DNA from: Halolacustris sp051744345
GTDB taxonomy: Bacteria > Actinomycetota > Humimicrobiia > Humimicrobiales > Humimicrobiaceae
Length of the DNA: 20,497 nucleotides
Assembly (NCBI GenBank): GCA_051744345.1
Contig: JBNJCW010000034.1
Coordinates: 1-20,497, forward strand
Direction of reading: 5' to 3'
Every line of letters starts with the position of its first letter. Within the stretch, counting starts at the first letter, position 1. A program made the position numbers and the translations under genes. This document shows, in pieces, positions 1 to 6,774 of this stretch. Under the pieces are notes generated by a model that made no database searches, was not told the DNA's origin, and saw only the letters and a program-made list of their open reading frames with translations.

Positions 1-717
1 AAAATCACCTCTGATGGCGCAACCTACAAGGCTCTGGAATTTTCGGGCAGCTTGCTTGGCCGTATGAGTATGGATGACCGTTTTACCATAGCCAATATGG
101 CAGTTGAAGCGGGAGCCAAGACCGGCCTTTTCCCTTCTGATAAAATAACTGAAAAATACCTGCATGATACGGGCAGGGCAAGCTGCTTTAAAAAAATAGA
201 GGCAGATGCCGATGCAGTTTATGAGAAGGAAATAAAAATAGACTGCAGCAGCCTGGAACCCATGGTGTCAAAGCCCCATACCGTAGACAATACTTCCACC
301 GTAAACGAGCTGGGCAAGGTAGAAATAGACCAGGTTTTTATAGGAACCTGCACGAATGGCAGGCTGAGTGACCTGGCCATTGCAGCGGGGATACTTAAGG
401 GCAGAAAAGTGGCCAGCGGGGTTAGGCTTATAGTGGTGCCTGCTTCCAGGGAGGTATACCTTAAGGCACTGGAGAAAGGCATAATTGAAGAGCTGACCAG
501 GAGCGGAGCAGCAGTTATGGCTCCCGGATGCGGGCCATGTGTAGGTGTACATGAGGGAATCCTGGGAGACGGGGAGGTTTGCCTTTCCACACAGAACAGG
601 AATTTTAAGGGGCGGATGGGAAATCCCAACTCTTTTATCTACCTCTGCTCTCCGGCAACCGCAGCCTGGAGCGCGGTAAAAGGATATATAGCAGATCCCA
701 GGGAGGTACTGGAATAA
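1..717 (+). CDS. Aconitase/3-isopropylmalate dehydratase family large subunit (5' end outside window)
   Basis: This is the C-terminal 238 residues of a [4Fe-4S] hydro-lyase large subunit of the LeuC/HacA/AcnA superfamily. The frame is open from base 1 and the true start lies upstream; the in-frame TTG at 52 is internal. Cluster ligands are visible: one Cys in GTCTNG (codon at 349-351) and two in APGCGPCVG about 60 residues later. The NRNFKGRMGNP motif near the C terminus is typical of the short two-subunit enzymes (isopropylmalate isomerase, homoaconitase). These isomerise a 2-hydroxy acid by dehydration and rehydration in the cytosol. Its stop overlaps the small-subunit start by one base, so the two should form a heteromeric enzyme. 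Family databases would probably call it LeuC. Because the next gene but one looks like isocitrate dehydrogenase, I infer an aconitase role as likely; the family is certain, the substrate is not. Confidence 0.9.
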   Translation, partial: KITSDGATYKALEFSGSLLGRMSMDDRFTIANMAVEAGAKTGLFPSDKITEKYLHDTGRASCFKKIEADADAVYEKEIKIDCSSLEPMVSKPHTVDNTSTVNELGKVEIDQVFIGTCTNGRLSDLAIAAGILKGRKVASGVRLIVVPASREVYLKALEKGIIEELTRSGAAVMAPGCGPCVGVHEGILGDGEVCLSTQNRNFKGRMGNPNSFIYLCSPATAAWSAVKGYIADPREVLE

Positions 718-1223
718 TGGAAGAAAAAATATTGAGAGGAAAAAGTTTCAAGTTCGGGAATGACATATCCACGGACCTGATTGCCCCGGGAAGGTATTTT
801 CATCTTAGGTCCAACCTTCCTGAGCTGGCCAAGCATGTCCTGGAGGATGCAGATCCCCAGTTTGCCAAAAAGGTTAAGCCCGGGGATTTTGTGGTAGGGG
901 GAAGGAATTTCGGGCTGGGCTCAAGCAGGGAGCATGCCCCCACCATAATAAAGCTTGCGGGCGTGGGAGCGGTTCTGGCCAAGTCTTTTGCCAGAATTTT
1001 TTTCAGGAACTGCATAAATGTGGGGCTGCCTGCCCTTATATGTGATACTGATAAAATAGAGGATGGCAATAATCTAAAGATAAACCTGTCCACAGGCTTA
1101 ATCTACAACCTGGACAAGGGAACAGAGATAGAATTCAGCCCCTTGCCCCAGGTAATGATTAAGATACTCTCGGATGGCGGATTGACAGAACATATAACGA
1201 AGAACAAGGGGTTTAACCTATGA
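717..1223 (+). CDS. Aconitase/3-isopropylmalate dehydratase family small subunit (LeuD/HacB-like)
   Basis: This 168-residue protein is the separate swivel subunit of the two-subunit hydro-lyase, normal in length for the short LeuD/HacB type. The active-site strip GSSREHAP is at residues 68-75, followed by the usual AKSFARIFFRNCINVGLPAL stretch at 88-107. The loop that reads out substrate in this family follows the ISTDLIAPGRY segment and here begins YFHL (residues 27-30). As I recall, characterised archaeal enzymes carry YLRT (homoaconitase) or YLVY/YLVM (isopropylmalate isomerase); this loop matches neither, so the motif does not settle specificity. The ATG overlaps the large-subunit stop by one base (GGAGG lies about 10 bases upstream), and its own TGA overlaps the next ATG as ATGA. 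Tight translational coupling implies one complex feeding the dehydrogenase. Confidence 0.9.
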   Translation: MEEKILRGKSFKFGNDISTDLIAPGRYFHLRSNLPELAKHVLEDADPQFAKKVKPGDFVVGGRNFGLGSSREHAPTIIKLAGVGAVLAKSFARIFFRNCINVGLPALICDTDKIEDGNNLKINLSTGLIYNLDKGTEIEFSPLPQVMIKILSDGGLTEHITKNKGFNL

Positions 1224-2332
1224 AACACGGAATAACACTGATACCTGGTGACGGTATCGGGCCTGAGATAACCGAGGCCACAGTTAAGGTAATAGAGGCA
1301 ACCGGGGTAGAAATACAGTGGGATGAGGTAAATGCCGGAGCCGAGGTTTACCAGAAGGAGGGCACTGTGCTGCCCCAGAGGGTCATCGATTCCCTAAAGA
1401 GGAACAAGGTGGGCATAAAAGGGCCCATAACCACCCCAGTAGGCACCGGTTTTAGGAGCGTGAATGTGGCTATGCGAAAGCTGTTTAACCTGTATGCTTG
1501 CGTCAGGCCGTGCAAAAGCTATGAAGGGGTGAGGAGCAGGTACCATGATGTAGACCTGGTGGTAGTAAGGGAAAATACCGAAGACCTCTATGCAGGTATC
1601 GAGTTTGAGAAGGGCAAGCAGGAAACTGTTGAGCTCATAGAATTTATAAAGGAGAAAAAAGAAGCCCGGATAAGGAAAGATAGCGGGATAAGCATAAAGC
1701 CCATATCGGTTACCGGCACCCGGAATATAGCCAGGTTTGCTTTTGAGTATGCCAGGAAAAATAACCGTAAAAAAGTAACCGGGATACACAAGGCCAATAT
1801 AATGAAATACTCTGACGGCCTTTTTCTGGATGTGTTCAGGGAGGTTGCTTCCCAGTATCCGGATATAGAATCTGAAGACCGTATAGTAGATAACATGTGC
1901 ATGCAGCTGGTGCAGAAACCGGAGCTTTATGATGTAATGGTTCTTCCCAACCTTTACGGGGACATAATTTCTGACCTGGCTGCAGGGCTGGTTGGAGGCC
2001 TGGGGGTTGCCCCTGGGGGGAATATAGGTGATGAGATTGCACTATTTGAGCCAACACACGGAAGCGCTCCCAAGTATAAGGGGCAGGATAAGGTAAACCC
2101 TACCGCTATGATGCTCTCCGGGGTGCTTATGCTAAAACATATAGGAGAGCAAGACTGTGCAAACCTTCTGGAGACTGCCATAGCTTCCAATATCAGTGAA
2201 GGTAAATATGTTACCTATGATTTTAAGCAGGACAGAAACGATCCCAGTGCGGTGGGCACCAAAGAGTATGCAGAGGCAATAGTAGAGAAAATAGACAGCT
2301 TGAGGCAGGAAAGCCAAAACACAGCCAAATAG
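1220..2332 (+). CDS. icd: Isocitrate/isopropylmalate dehydrogenase family, probably NADP-type isocitrate dehydrogenase
   Basis: This 370-residue beta-decarboxylating dehydrogenase oxidises a 2-hydroxy-3-carboxy acid to a 2-oxo acid plus CO2. Isocitrate-type substrate residues are present: FRSVNVAMRK has Ser80, Asn82 and Arg86 at the positions of E. coli IDH Ser113, Asn115 and Arg119. Arg96 (VRP), Tyr124 (RENTEDLYAG), Lys191 and the metal aspartates Asp248/Asp252 (NLYGDIISD) are also there. The cofactor loop HGSAPKYKGQDKVNP carries Lys285, Tyr286 and Val292, matching the NADP determinants Lys344, Tyr345 and Val351 of E. coli IDH. Tyr333 matches Tyr391, but the Arg395 position is Gln337. IPMDH and homoisocitrate enzymes lack this Ser-x-Asn pair. 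It is shorter than E. coli IDH (416 residues). ATGA overlap with the small subunit places it in the same operon. Homoisocitrate or threo-isopropylmalate use is a less likely alternative. Confidence 0.82.
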   Translation: MKHGITLIPGDGIGPEITEATVKVIEATGVEIQWDEVNAGAEVYQKEGTVLPQRVIDSLKRNKVGIKGPITTPVGTGFRSVNVAMRKLFNLYACVRPCKSYEGVRSRYHDVDLVVVRENTEDLYAGIEFEKGKQETVELIEFIKEKKEARIRKDSGISIKPISVTGTRNIARFAFEYARKNNRKKVTGIHKANIMKYSDGLFLDVFREVASQYPDIESEDRIVDNMCMQLVQKPELYDVMVLPNLYGDIISDLAAGLVGGLGVAPGGNIGDEIALFEPTHGSAPKYKGQDKVNPTAMMLSGVLMLKHIGEQDCANLLETAIASNISEGKYVTYDFKQDRNDPSAVGTKEYAEAIVEKIDSLRQESQNTAK

Positions 2333-2334
2333 AT

Positions 2335-2583
2335 ATGAAGGTTTATGTATTATAGAAGTTTTTCGCCTGTGCGCCCGGTTATATTGAACTGTTTAATATA
2401 TCTATTTTTTATACCCGGTATCAAAATGACGGTTATGGTAAAATTTCGGCAAAAGGGATTGGATACAATCTTTTAATAAAAAAAGCTGGTCTAAAAATCT
2501 ACAGAGCATTAGCAATTCCGGAGATATTGAATCCGGACATAATAATCTCCCCAGGTGAGGCAGTGTTTTGTACAATATTATAA
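2335..2583 (+). pseudogene. Possible degraded or spurious frame with in-frame TAG
   Basis: An ATG two bases after the icd stop opens a frame that hits TAG at 2353-2355 and then runs 75 sense codons without a stop to TAA at 2581-2583. The conceptual product after the TAG starts KFFACAPGYIEL and ends near IISPGEAVFCTIL, and I do not recognise it. Third-position GC by my count is roughly one third (about 24 of 75), apparently lower than in neighbouring genes, and there is no start codon with a ribosome binding site after the TAG. It could be a decayed gene or chance; I lean slightly to chance. Confidence 0.2.
2380..2410 (+). terminator. Weak intrinsic terminator after the icd operon
   Basis: An 8-bp AT-rich stem, TATATTGA pairing with TTAATATA (one G-U pair), closes a 5-base ACTGT loop and is followed five bases later by six T residues (2405-2410). 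The stem has almost no GC, so termination would be inefficient at best. Its position 48 bases after the icd stop fits the end of that operon. Confidence 0.35.
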
Positions 2584-2590
2584 ATTAGAT

Positions 2591-2619
2591 TTGGTTTGCC
2601 GGTTTAACCCGGTTATAAA
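2591..2619 (+). promoter_or_regulatory. Sigma70-like promoter for yjbQ
   Basis: TTGGTT (2591-2596) and TATAAA (2614-2619) are separated by exactly 17 bases. Transcription would start near 2626, about a dozen bases before the AAGGAGG ribosome binding site at 2638-2644. Spacing and location make this one of the better promoter candidates in the window. Confidence 0.5.
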
Positions 2620-2647
2620 CTAAAGATATAAGAAAAAAAGGAGGGCT

Positions 2648-3064
2648 ATGAAAAGCTACCGAAAGGAGCTCTGGTTTAACACCAGGCACAGAAGGGAATT
2701 GATAAACATAACCCCGCAGGTAGAAAAATGCCTGGCTGAAAGCAAAGTAAAGGAAGGGCTGCTGCTGTGCAATGCCATGCATATCACTGCCAGTGTATTC
2801 ATAAATGATGACGAGAGCGGTCTCCATCATGATTTTGAGGTATGGCTGGAGGAGCTTGCTCCTGAAAAGCCTTATGAGCGGTACAGGCATAATGGTTTTG
2901 AAGATAATGCTGACGCACATCTAAAAAGGACTATTATGGGCAGGGAAGTAGTGGCAGCCGTAACCGGAGGGCGGATGGATCTGGGGCCATGGGAGCAGAT
3001 ATTCTATGGTGAATTTGATGGAAAAAGAAAGAAGAGGGTGCTGGTAAAAATAATAGGGGAGTAG
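2648..3064 (+). CDS. yjbQ: YjbQ/UPF0047 family protein
   Basis: This 138-residue protein matches the small single-domain YjbQ family in length and in its conserved C-terminal half: DNADAHLKRTIMGRE, then GGRMDLGPWEQIFYGEFDG and a final VLVKIIGE strand. The central HITASVFINDDESGL segment corresponds to the family's HxT and acidic region. Members are trimeric beta-rich cytosolic proteins; some have weak thiamine-phosphate synthase activity in vitro or in complementation, but the physiological role is not settled. Start choice is strong: AAGGAGG ends four bases before the ATG and a promoter lies just upstream. It appears monocistronic and converges with the osmoprotectant operon, so its neighbours give no functional hint. 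Confidence 0.9.
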   Translation: MKSYRKELWFNTRHRRELINITPQVEKCLAESKVKEGLLLCNAMHITASVFINDDESGLHHDFEVWLEELAPEKPYERYRHNGFEDNADAHLKRTIMGREVVAAVTGGRMDLGPWEQIFYGEFDGKRKKRVLVKIIGE

Positions 3065-3069
3065 ATGTT

Positions 3070-3087
3070 TTAAGCATGGCTGCTTAA
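3070..3087. terminator. Inverted repeat between convergent genes
   Basis: TTAAGCA (3070-3076) and TGCTTAA (3081-3087) form a perfect 7-bp stem with a TGGC loop, starting five bases after the yjbQ stop. It contains the stop and last codons of the minus-strand permease gene. No T-run follows closely on either strand (on plus, five Ts come about 17 bases later), so it may be a weak bidirectional terminator or an mRNA 3'-end stabiliser. Confidence 0.35.
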
Positions 3088-3690
3088 CACTGAAGGGGTT
3101 AACTTTTTCTCTGTATAGCTTAATAAAAATTCAGTAGCTACAGCGATAACCATTACCGGTATTACCCCGTACAATATCTTCCTTATATTAAAACTGGCCA
3201 GACCTTCAAAAATTATATTTCCCAGGCCCCCGCTGCCGATGATAGCGGTAAGGACAGCGATGCCGTTGGTGAGGATAGCTGCAAACTTAATGCCTGCAAA
3301 CATGGAGCCATAGGCATGGGGGAACCTTATATTTACCAGTATCTGGAAATTGGTCAGCCCCAGGCCTTTTGCTGCATCTATAAGGGAGCTGTCTACATTG
3401 GCCAGGCCTATATAGGTATTTTTAATGATAGGAAGAAGGGCCCTAAACAGTATGGCTAATATTGCCGGCCTGAACCCGATGCCAAGAAGGGGTACCGCCA
3501 GAGCAACCACTGCAAAACTGGGTATGGCTTCAATAAGGTTGGCTATGGTTATTATAAATGAAGCTATTTTTTTATTGTACAGACAAACTATTCCCAGGGG
3601 TATGCCCAGTACGATGCTTGCCAGAAGAGAGCCGTAGGCCAGCATTATATGCTCTGCTGTAAGGGAAAGTACCCGGCTAAACATTTCCAT
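3070..3690 (-). CDS. Osmoprotectant (glycine betaine/choline/carnitine) ABC transporter permease, second copy
   Basis: This 206-residue inner-membrane permease of the OpuCB/OpuCD-ProW type has about five to six hydrophobic helices. The ATPase-docking EAA loop is visible as DAAKGLGLTNFQILVNIRFP. Early membrane segments include MLAYGSLLASIVLGIPLGIV and IPSFAVVALAVPLLGIG. Length is typical of the Opu permeases, which lack the N-terminal extension of ProW. It is the last gene of the five-gene operon, and its start overlaps the end of the upstream permease by 14 bases. An AGAGG sequence eight bases upstream supports the ATG. The two permeases should form the heterodimeric membrane channel for import of quaternary-amine compatible solutes; the exact substrate cannot be read from the sequence. 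Confidence 0.9.
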   Translation of the reverse strand: MEMFSRVLSLTAEHIMLAYGSLLASIVLGIPLGIVCLYNKKIASFIITIANLIEAIPSFAVVALAVPLLGIGFRPAILAILFRALLPIIKNTYIGLANVDSSLIDAAKGLGLTNFQILVNIRFPHAYGSMFAGIKFAAILTNGIAVLTAIIGSGGLGNIIFEGLASFNIRKILYGVIPVMVIAVATEFLLSYTEKKLTPSVLSSHA

Positions 3691-4315
3691 AGCTGTACCT
3701 CTTCTTCAGAAGGTTCTCTGCCAGTGCACCTATTCCGTCCAGCCCCAGGGCCAGGAGCCCTACCCATATGCCGGTTAGGAGTATTAAAGGCTTATTGTAA
3801 AGATGAATTCCGGTCTGCAGGGGGCTTCCCAGGCCGCCGGCGGCAATCAATCCTCCCAGGGTTATTACTCCCATTGTAAATACGATGGCTATCCTGATGC
3901 CGGCAGCAATAAGAGGCAGGGCCAGGGGTATCCTTATCCTCAGCAGTATATCTGTAGGCCCCAGACCCATTGCCTTTGCGGTTTCAATATAATCCTGGCT
4001 TATATTGGCCAGGCCTGCATAGGTATTTCTGGATATGGGCAGAATGGAGTAAAGCACACAGGCAACAATGGTAGGCAGCCTGCCCAGTCCAAGCAGGGGA
4101 AGCAGGAGCACCAGCAGGGCAAGAGCTGGTATGGTTTGTATAAGGTTAAGGCCATTAAACACAGCGGCCGATGACTTCTGGTTCTTGTAGACTACCACCC
4201 CTACTGTTATTCCCAGGATTATGGCAAAGGCCATGGCAATGGCAAACATGGAAAGATGCTCCAGAGTCCTGTAAGTAATATTGTTTGACTGCCACAGCTC
4301 TATTAATTTTTCCAT
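3677..4315 (-). CDS. Osmoprotectant ABC transporter permease, first copy
   Basis: This 212-residue permease is homologous to the following gene and belongs to the same OpuCB/OpuCD family. The EAA loop reads ETAKAMGLGPTDILLRIRIP and is followed by the typical GVITLGGLIAAGGLGSPLQTG segment. Hydrophobic helices span most of the protein. The ATG is one base past the end of the ATPase stop codon (GGAG about 10 bases upstream), implying translational coupling. Two distinct permeases plus an ATPase and a separate lipoprotein binding subunit is the classic OpuC arrangement. The divergence between the two copies suggests a heterodimer rather than a recent duplication. Confidence 0.9.
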   Translation of the reverse strand: MEKLIELWQSNNITYRTLEHLSMFAIAMAFAIILGITVGVVVYKNQKSSAAVFNGLNLIQTIPALALLVLLLPLLGLGRLPTIVACVLYSILPISRNTYAGLANISQDYIETAKAMGLGPTDILLRIRIPLALPLIAAGIRIAIVFTMGVITLGGLIAAGGLGSPLQTGIHLYNKPLILLTGIWVGLLALGLDGIGALAENLLKKRYSYGNV

Positions 4316-4316
4316 T

Positions 4317-5432
4317 TTAAACCAGCTCCAGGAGAAGCTTGTCGGTAGTGATGATCCCTACCGGGTTATTGCCGTCGGTAACCACCGCCAGTGTTGAGTC
4401 TTTCTTTTTCAGTTCCGAGATAGCTTCTGAAAGGCATCTGTCGGGGCTAAACCGGTCTACCGGCTTTAAAACCTGGCCCAATATTTTCCCTTTAATATGG
4501 CAAATCTGGTTTAGGTCGGTTATACCTTCAAACCTGTTGTTTTTTACCACTACGGCCATTTCCGTGCCCTGTTTTCTCATCTGCCCCGTAGCCTCTTCAG
4601 TGGTCTGGTCATGGTTGAAAATATATTTTTCTTCCAGGGGTATCATCAGGTCCTTTACGATTAGATTATCCATATGCAAAAACTTTTTATGGGAGCTCAC
4701 CAGGTCGGAAACAAAGCTGTTTTTGGGGTTGAGTATGAGCTGGTTTGGTTTTGCCGCCTGTATAAGCCTGGCCTTATCCATTATGGCTATCCTGTCTCCC
4801 AGCCTGAAAGCTTCTTCAATATCATGGGTAACAAACACAATGGTTTTGCCCAGTTCCTGCCTTATCTTTAAAAACTCTGTTTGAAGCTGCTTGCGCAGTA
4901 TGGGATCCAGGGCACCGAAAGGTTCGTCCATAAGTAAAAGGTACGGATCCATAACCAGGGAGCGGGCAAGCCCTACCCTCTGCTGCTGGCCGCCGGAAAG
5001 CTGGTGGGGGAAACGGCGTGCATGATCCTGGGGCAGATCCACCAGTGAGAGAAGCTCACCTACCCTTTTATCTATCTTTTCCCTGCTCCATTTTTCAATC
5101 CTGGACACAAGCCCTATATTATCCCCTATATTCAGGTGGGGGAAAAGCCCTATCTGCTGGATAACATAGCCGATATTGCGCCTGAGCTGGACAGGGTCAA
5201 AACCCATTGTATCCTGGCCGTTAATATAAATCTTTCCCTGGTCTGGCTCTATCAGGCGGTTAATGGCTTTAAGTGCAGTTGTTTTGCCTGAACCGCTGGG
5301 CCCTATCAGTATTAGCAGTTCACCGCCTTCTATCTCCATATTGAAATCATGGAGGGCTGTGGTTTGGCCATACTTTTTGGTTATTCCTTCAATTTTGATT
5401 GATGTTATTTTGCCGAAAATTCTATTTTTCAT
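4317..5432 (-). CDS. opuCA: Osmoprotectant ABC transporter ATP-binding protein with C-terminal CBS domains
   Basis: This 371-residue cytoplasmic ATPase powers quaternary-amine uptake. Walker A GPSGSGKT is at residues 44-51, the Q-loop near 92-93, signature LSGGQQ at 145-150, Walker B LLLMDEP at 165-171, and the switch His in VTHD at 203. Residues from about 260 to 371 form a tandem CBS region (DLMIPLEEKY onwards, second repeat around VLKPVDRFSPD). In OpuA and OpuC relatives this region senses ionic strength or a nucleotide such as c-di-AMP; sensing here is inferred. Length is normal for the family. The start sits one base after the flavoenzyme stop with no obvious Shine-Dalgarno sequence, so translation probably depends on coupling. 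The reading frame continues into the conserved ITKKYGQTTALHDF strand, which supports the assigned start region. Confidence 0.92.
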   Translation of the reverse strand: MKNRIFGKITSIKIEGITKKYGQTTALHDFNMEIEGGELLILIGPSGSGKTTALKAINRLIEPDQGKIYINGQDTMGFDPVQLRRNIGYVIQQIGLFPHLNIGDNIGLVSRIEKWSREKIDKRVGELLSLVDLPQDHARRFPHQLSGGQQQRVGLARSLVMDPYLLLMDEPFGALDPILRKQLQTEFLKIRQELGKTIVFVTHDIEEAFRLGDRIAIMDKARLIQAAKPNQLILNPKNSFVSDLVSSHKKFLHMDNLIVKDLMIPLEEKYIFNHDQTTEEATGQMRKQGTEMAVVVKNNRFEGITDLNQICHIKGKILGQVLKPVDRFSPDRCLSEAISELKKKDSTLAVVTDGNNPVGIITTDKLLLELV

Positions 5433-5433
5433 T

Positions 5434-6762
5434 TTATAGCATGTATTTTATGTCACTGCTGTCGCTGGGATAAGAGAACATTGTATCTTTTATGTCGCTG
5501 AAGTCAATCCCGTTTTTCATAGCCAGGGAAAACAGATTTATTAAATCATCTGCATGGGGGTAGATGATATGGGCACCCAGTATTTTTCCTGTATTTTTCT
5601 CTTCCAGTACCTTGTAAGCGGTATGTTTCAAGCCAAGCCTTCTGCTGTTGTACCAGCTGGAGCTATCTCCCTCAATTATCTTAAAATCAAGGCCTCTGCC
5701 GGCGGCCTGCCCTTCCTTTAGCCCGATGGATGCCATTGGGGGCATGGTAAATATCACTGAAGGGACATAGCTGTAATCAACGGTATCAACATTTCCCCTT
5801 GCTATATTCCCCGCTGCAATTTTAGCTTCCACCGATGCCACCGGCGTAAGAGGCGGGCTGGACTCAATACAGTCACCAGCAGCATAGACATTGTCATTGG
5901 ATATGCTCTGCATGTACTTGTTTACCTTAATGCCCCGGCCGTATTCCACTCCTGCGGCCTCAAGGTTAAGCCTGTCTATATCTGCTATTCTTTCTGCCCC
6001 GTGTACGGCCATACCGCAGGGATACCTTTTGCCGCCAGCAATCACTATTATTTTGTCTCCCTCTTTTTTTATTTCCCCGGCAGGGGTATTGGCGACAAAA
6101 TTAATGCCTGCTTCTCTGGTTGTCTCCAGAAGTCTATCAACCATATCCTTATCAAATACAGCAAGGGGGTTATCGTCATTATGGAGTATGGTTATATCCC
6201 GGGCATAAACAGAAGCTATATGGGCAAATTCAAAGGATATATAGCCTCCGCCAATAAAAAGTATTGATGGGGGAAGGTTTCTGGTTTCCAGGAACCGGTC
6301 GCTGGTTGTGGCTAAATGCTGCCCGGGTATATTGAGGGGCTTTGGTTTTGCCCCGGAGGCTACTATTATTTTTTTTGCACCTATAACATTTCCATCCACT
6401 TCAATATGGCTGGCATCCCTAAATTGGGCTTCTCCCTTATAAACATCAATCCCTGCTCCAGCGAATGCGTTTTCCCTTTTTGAGGGGACGGGATCTGTGA
6501 ATGTTTTCTTGAAATCTATCAGCTCTTCCCAGTTTAACTGGGATTTATTTTTAAAAATATCCCTGAGATTGGTGGTTGCCCGGGCAATTTCTGAGACCCC
6601 CCATAATACTTTCTTGGGATCACATCCACGGTTGGGGCAGGTTCCGCCCAAAGTCCATTTTTCTATTACCGCAACCCCCAATTTATTTTTCCGGCATTCA
6701 AAGGCAGCCGCAGAACCAGCAACCCCGCTTCCTATTACAGCTACATCATAATTTTCTTTCAT
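5434..6762 (-). CDS. FAD-dependent pyridine nucleotide-disulfide oxidoreductase (glutathione/mercuric reductase-like)
   Basis: This 442-residue flavoprotein has the class I disulfide-reductase fold. It shows an FAD dinucleotide motif GSGVAG (11-16), the redox-active pair GGTCPNRGC with Cys42 and Cys47, a second dinucleotide motif IGGGYISFEFA around 170-180, the FAD segment VYAAGDC, and a dimerisation domain. In true glutathione, lipoamide and mercuric reductases the C terminus carries the catalytic His-Pro...Glu dyad; here the equivalent stretch appears to read SYPSDSSDIKYM, with Tyr and Asp instead. Arg residues typical of NADPH binding after the second motif also seem absent (ILHNDDNPLAVFD). 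The disulfide substrate is therefore unknown. It lies 12 bases after the binding-protein gene and one base before the ATPase gene in an osmoprotectant operon, an unusual place. A redox role linked to the transported compound is a guess. Confidence 0.85.
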   Translation of the reverse strand: MKENYDVAVIGSGVAGSAAAFECRKNKLGVAVIEKWTLGGTCPNRGCDPKKVLWGVSEIARATTNLRDIFKNKSQLNWEELIDFKKTFTDPVPSKRENAFAGAGIDVYKGEAQFRDASHIEVDGNVIGAKKIIVASGAKPKPLNIPGQHLATTSDRFLETRNLPPSILFIGGGYISFEFAHIASVYARDITILHNDDNPLAVFDKDMVDRLLETTREAGINFVANTPAGEIKKEGDKIIVIAGGKRYPCGMAVHGAERIADIDRLNLEAAGVEYGRGIKVNKYMQSISNDNVYAAGDCIESSPPLTPVASVEAKIAAGNIARGNVDTVDYSYVPSVIFTMPPMASIGLKEGQAAGRGLDFKIIEGDSSSWYNSRRLGLKHTAYKVLEEKNTGKILGAHIIYPHADDLINLFSLAMKNGIDFSDIKDTMFSYPSDSSDIKYML

Positions 6763-6774
6763 CTGCCTAATCTC

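Larger units (their letters stand above)
2333..2647. other. 315-base intergenic region between icd-like gene and yjbQ
   Basis: No intact gene is visible. The segment contains a weak AT-rich hairpin with a T-run (2380-2410), a stop-interrupted frame from 2335 to 2583 (described separately), and a sigma70-like promoter at 2591-2619. Imperfect repeats include two copies of TCCGGA about ten bases apart near 2517-2537 and GGAGAT/ATCTCC arms around 2520-2550. I see no tRNA cloverleaf and no convincing riboswitch. Confidence 0.6.

Noticed and set aside
1220..2332. leuB (3-isopropylmalate dehydrogenase) assignment
   Set aside because: The substrate loop FRSVNVAMRK and the KY cofactor pair are of isocitrate dehydrogenase type, not IPMDH type.
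2585..2920. Minus-strand open frame upstream of and across yjbQ
   Set aside because: It is antisense to the conserved YjbQ protein and its promoter region, with no recognisable domain.
4339..4884. Long open frame of 181 codons on the plus strand
   Set aside because: It lies wholly antisense to the ABC ATPase gene, whose Walker and signature motifs are intact. The conceptual product shows no family features and has no ribosome binding site.
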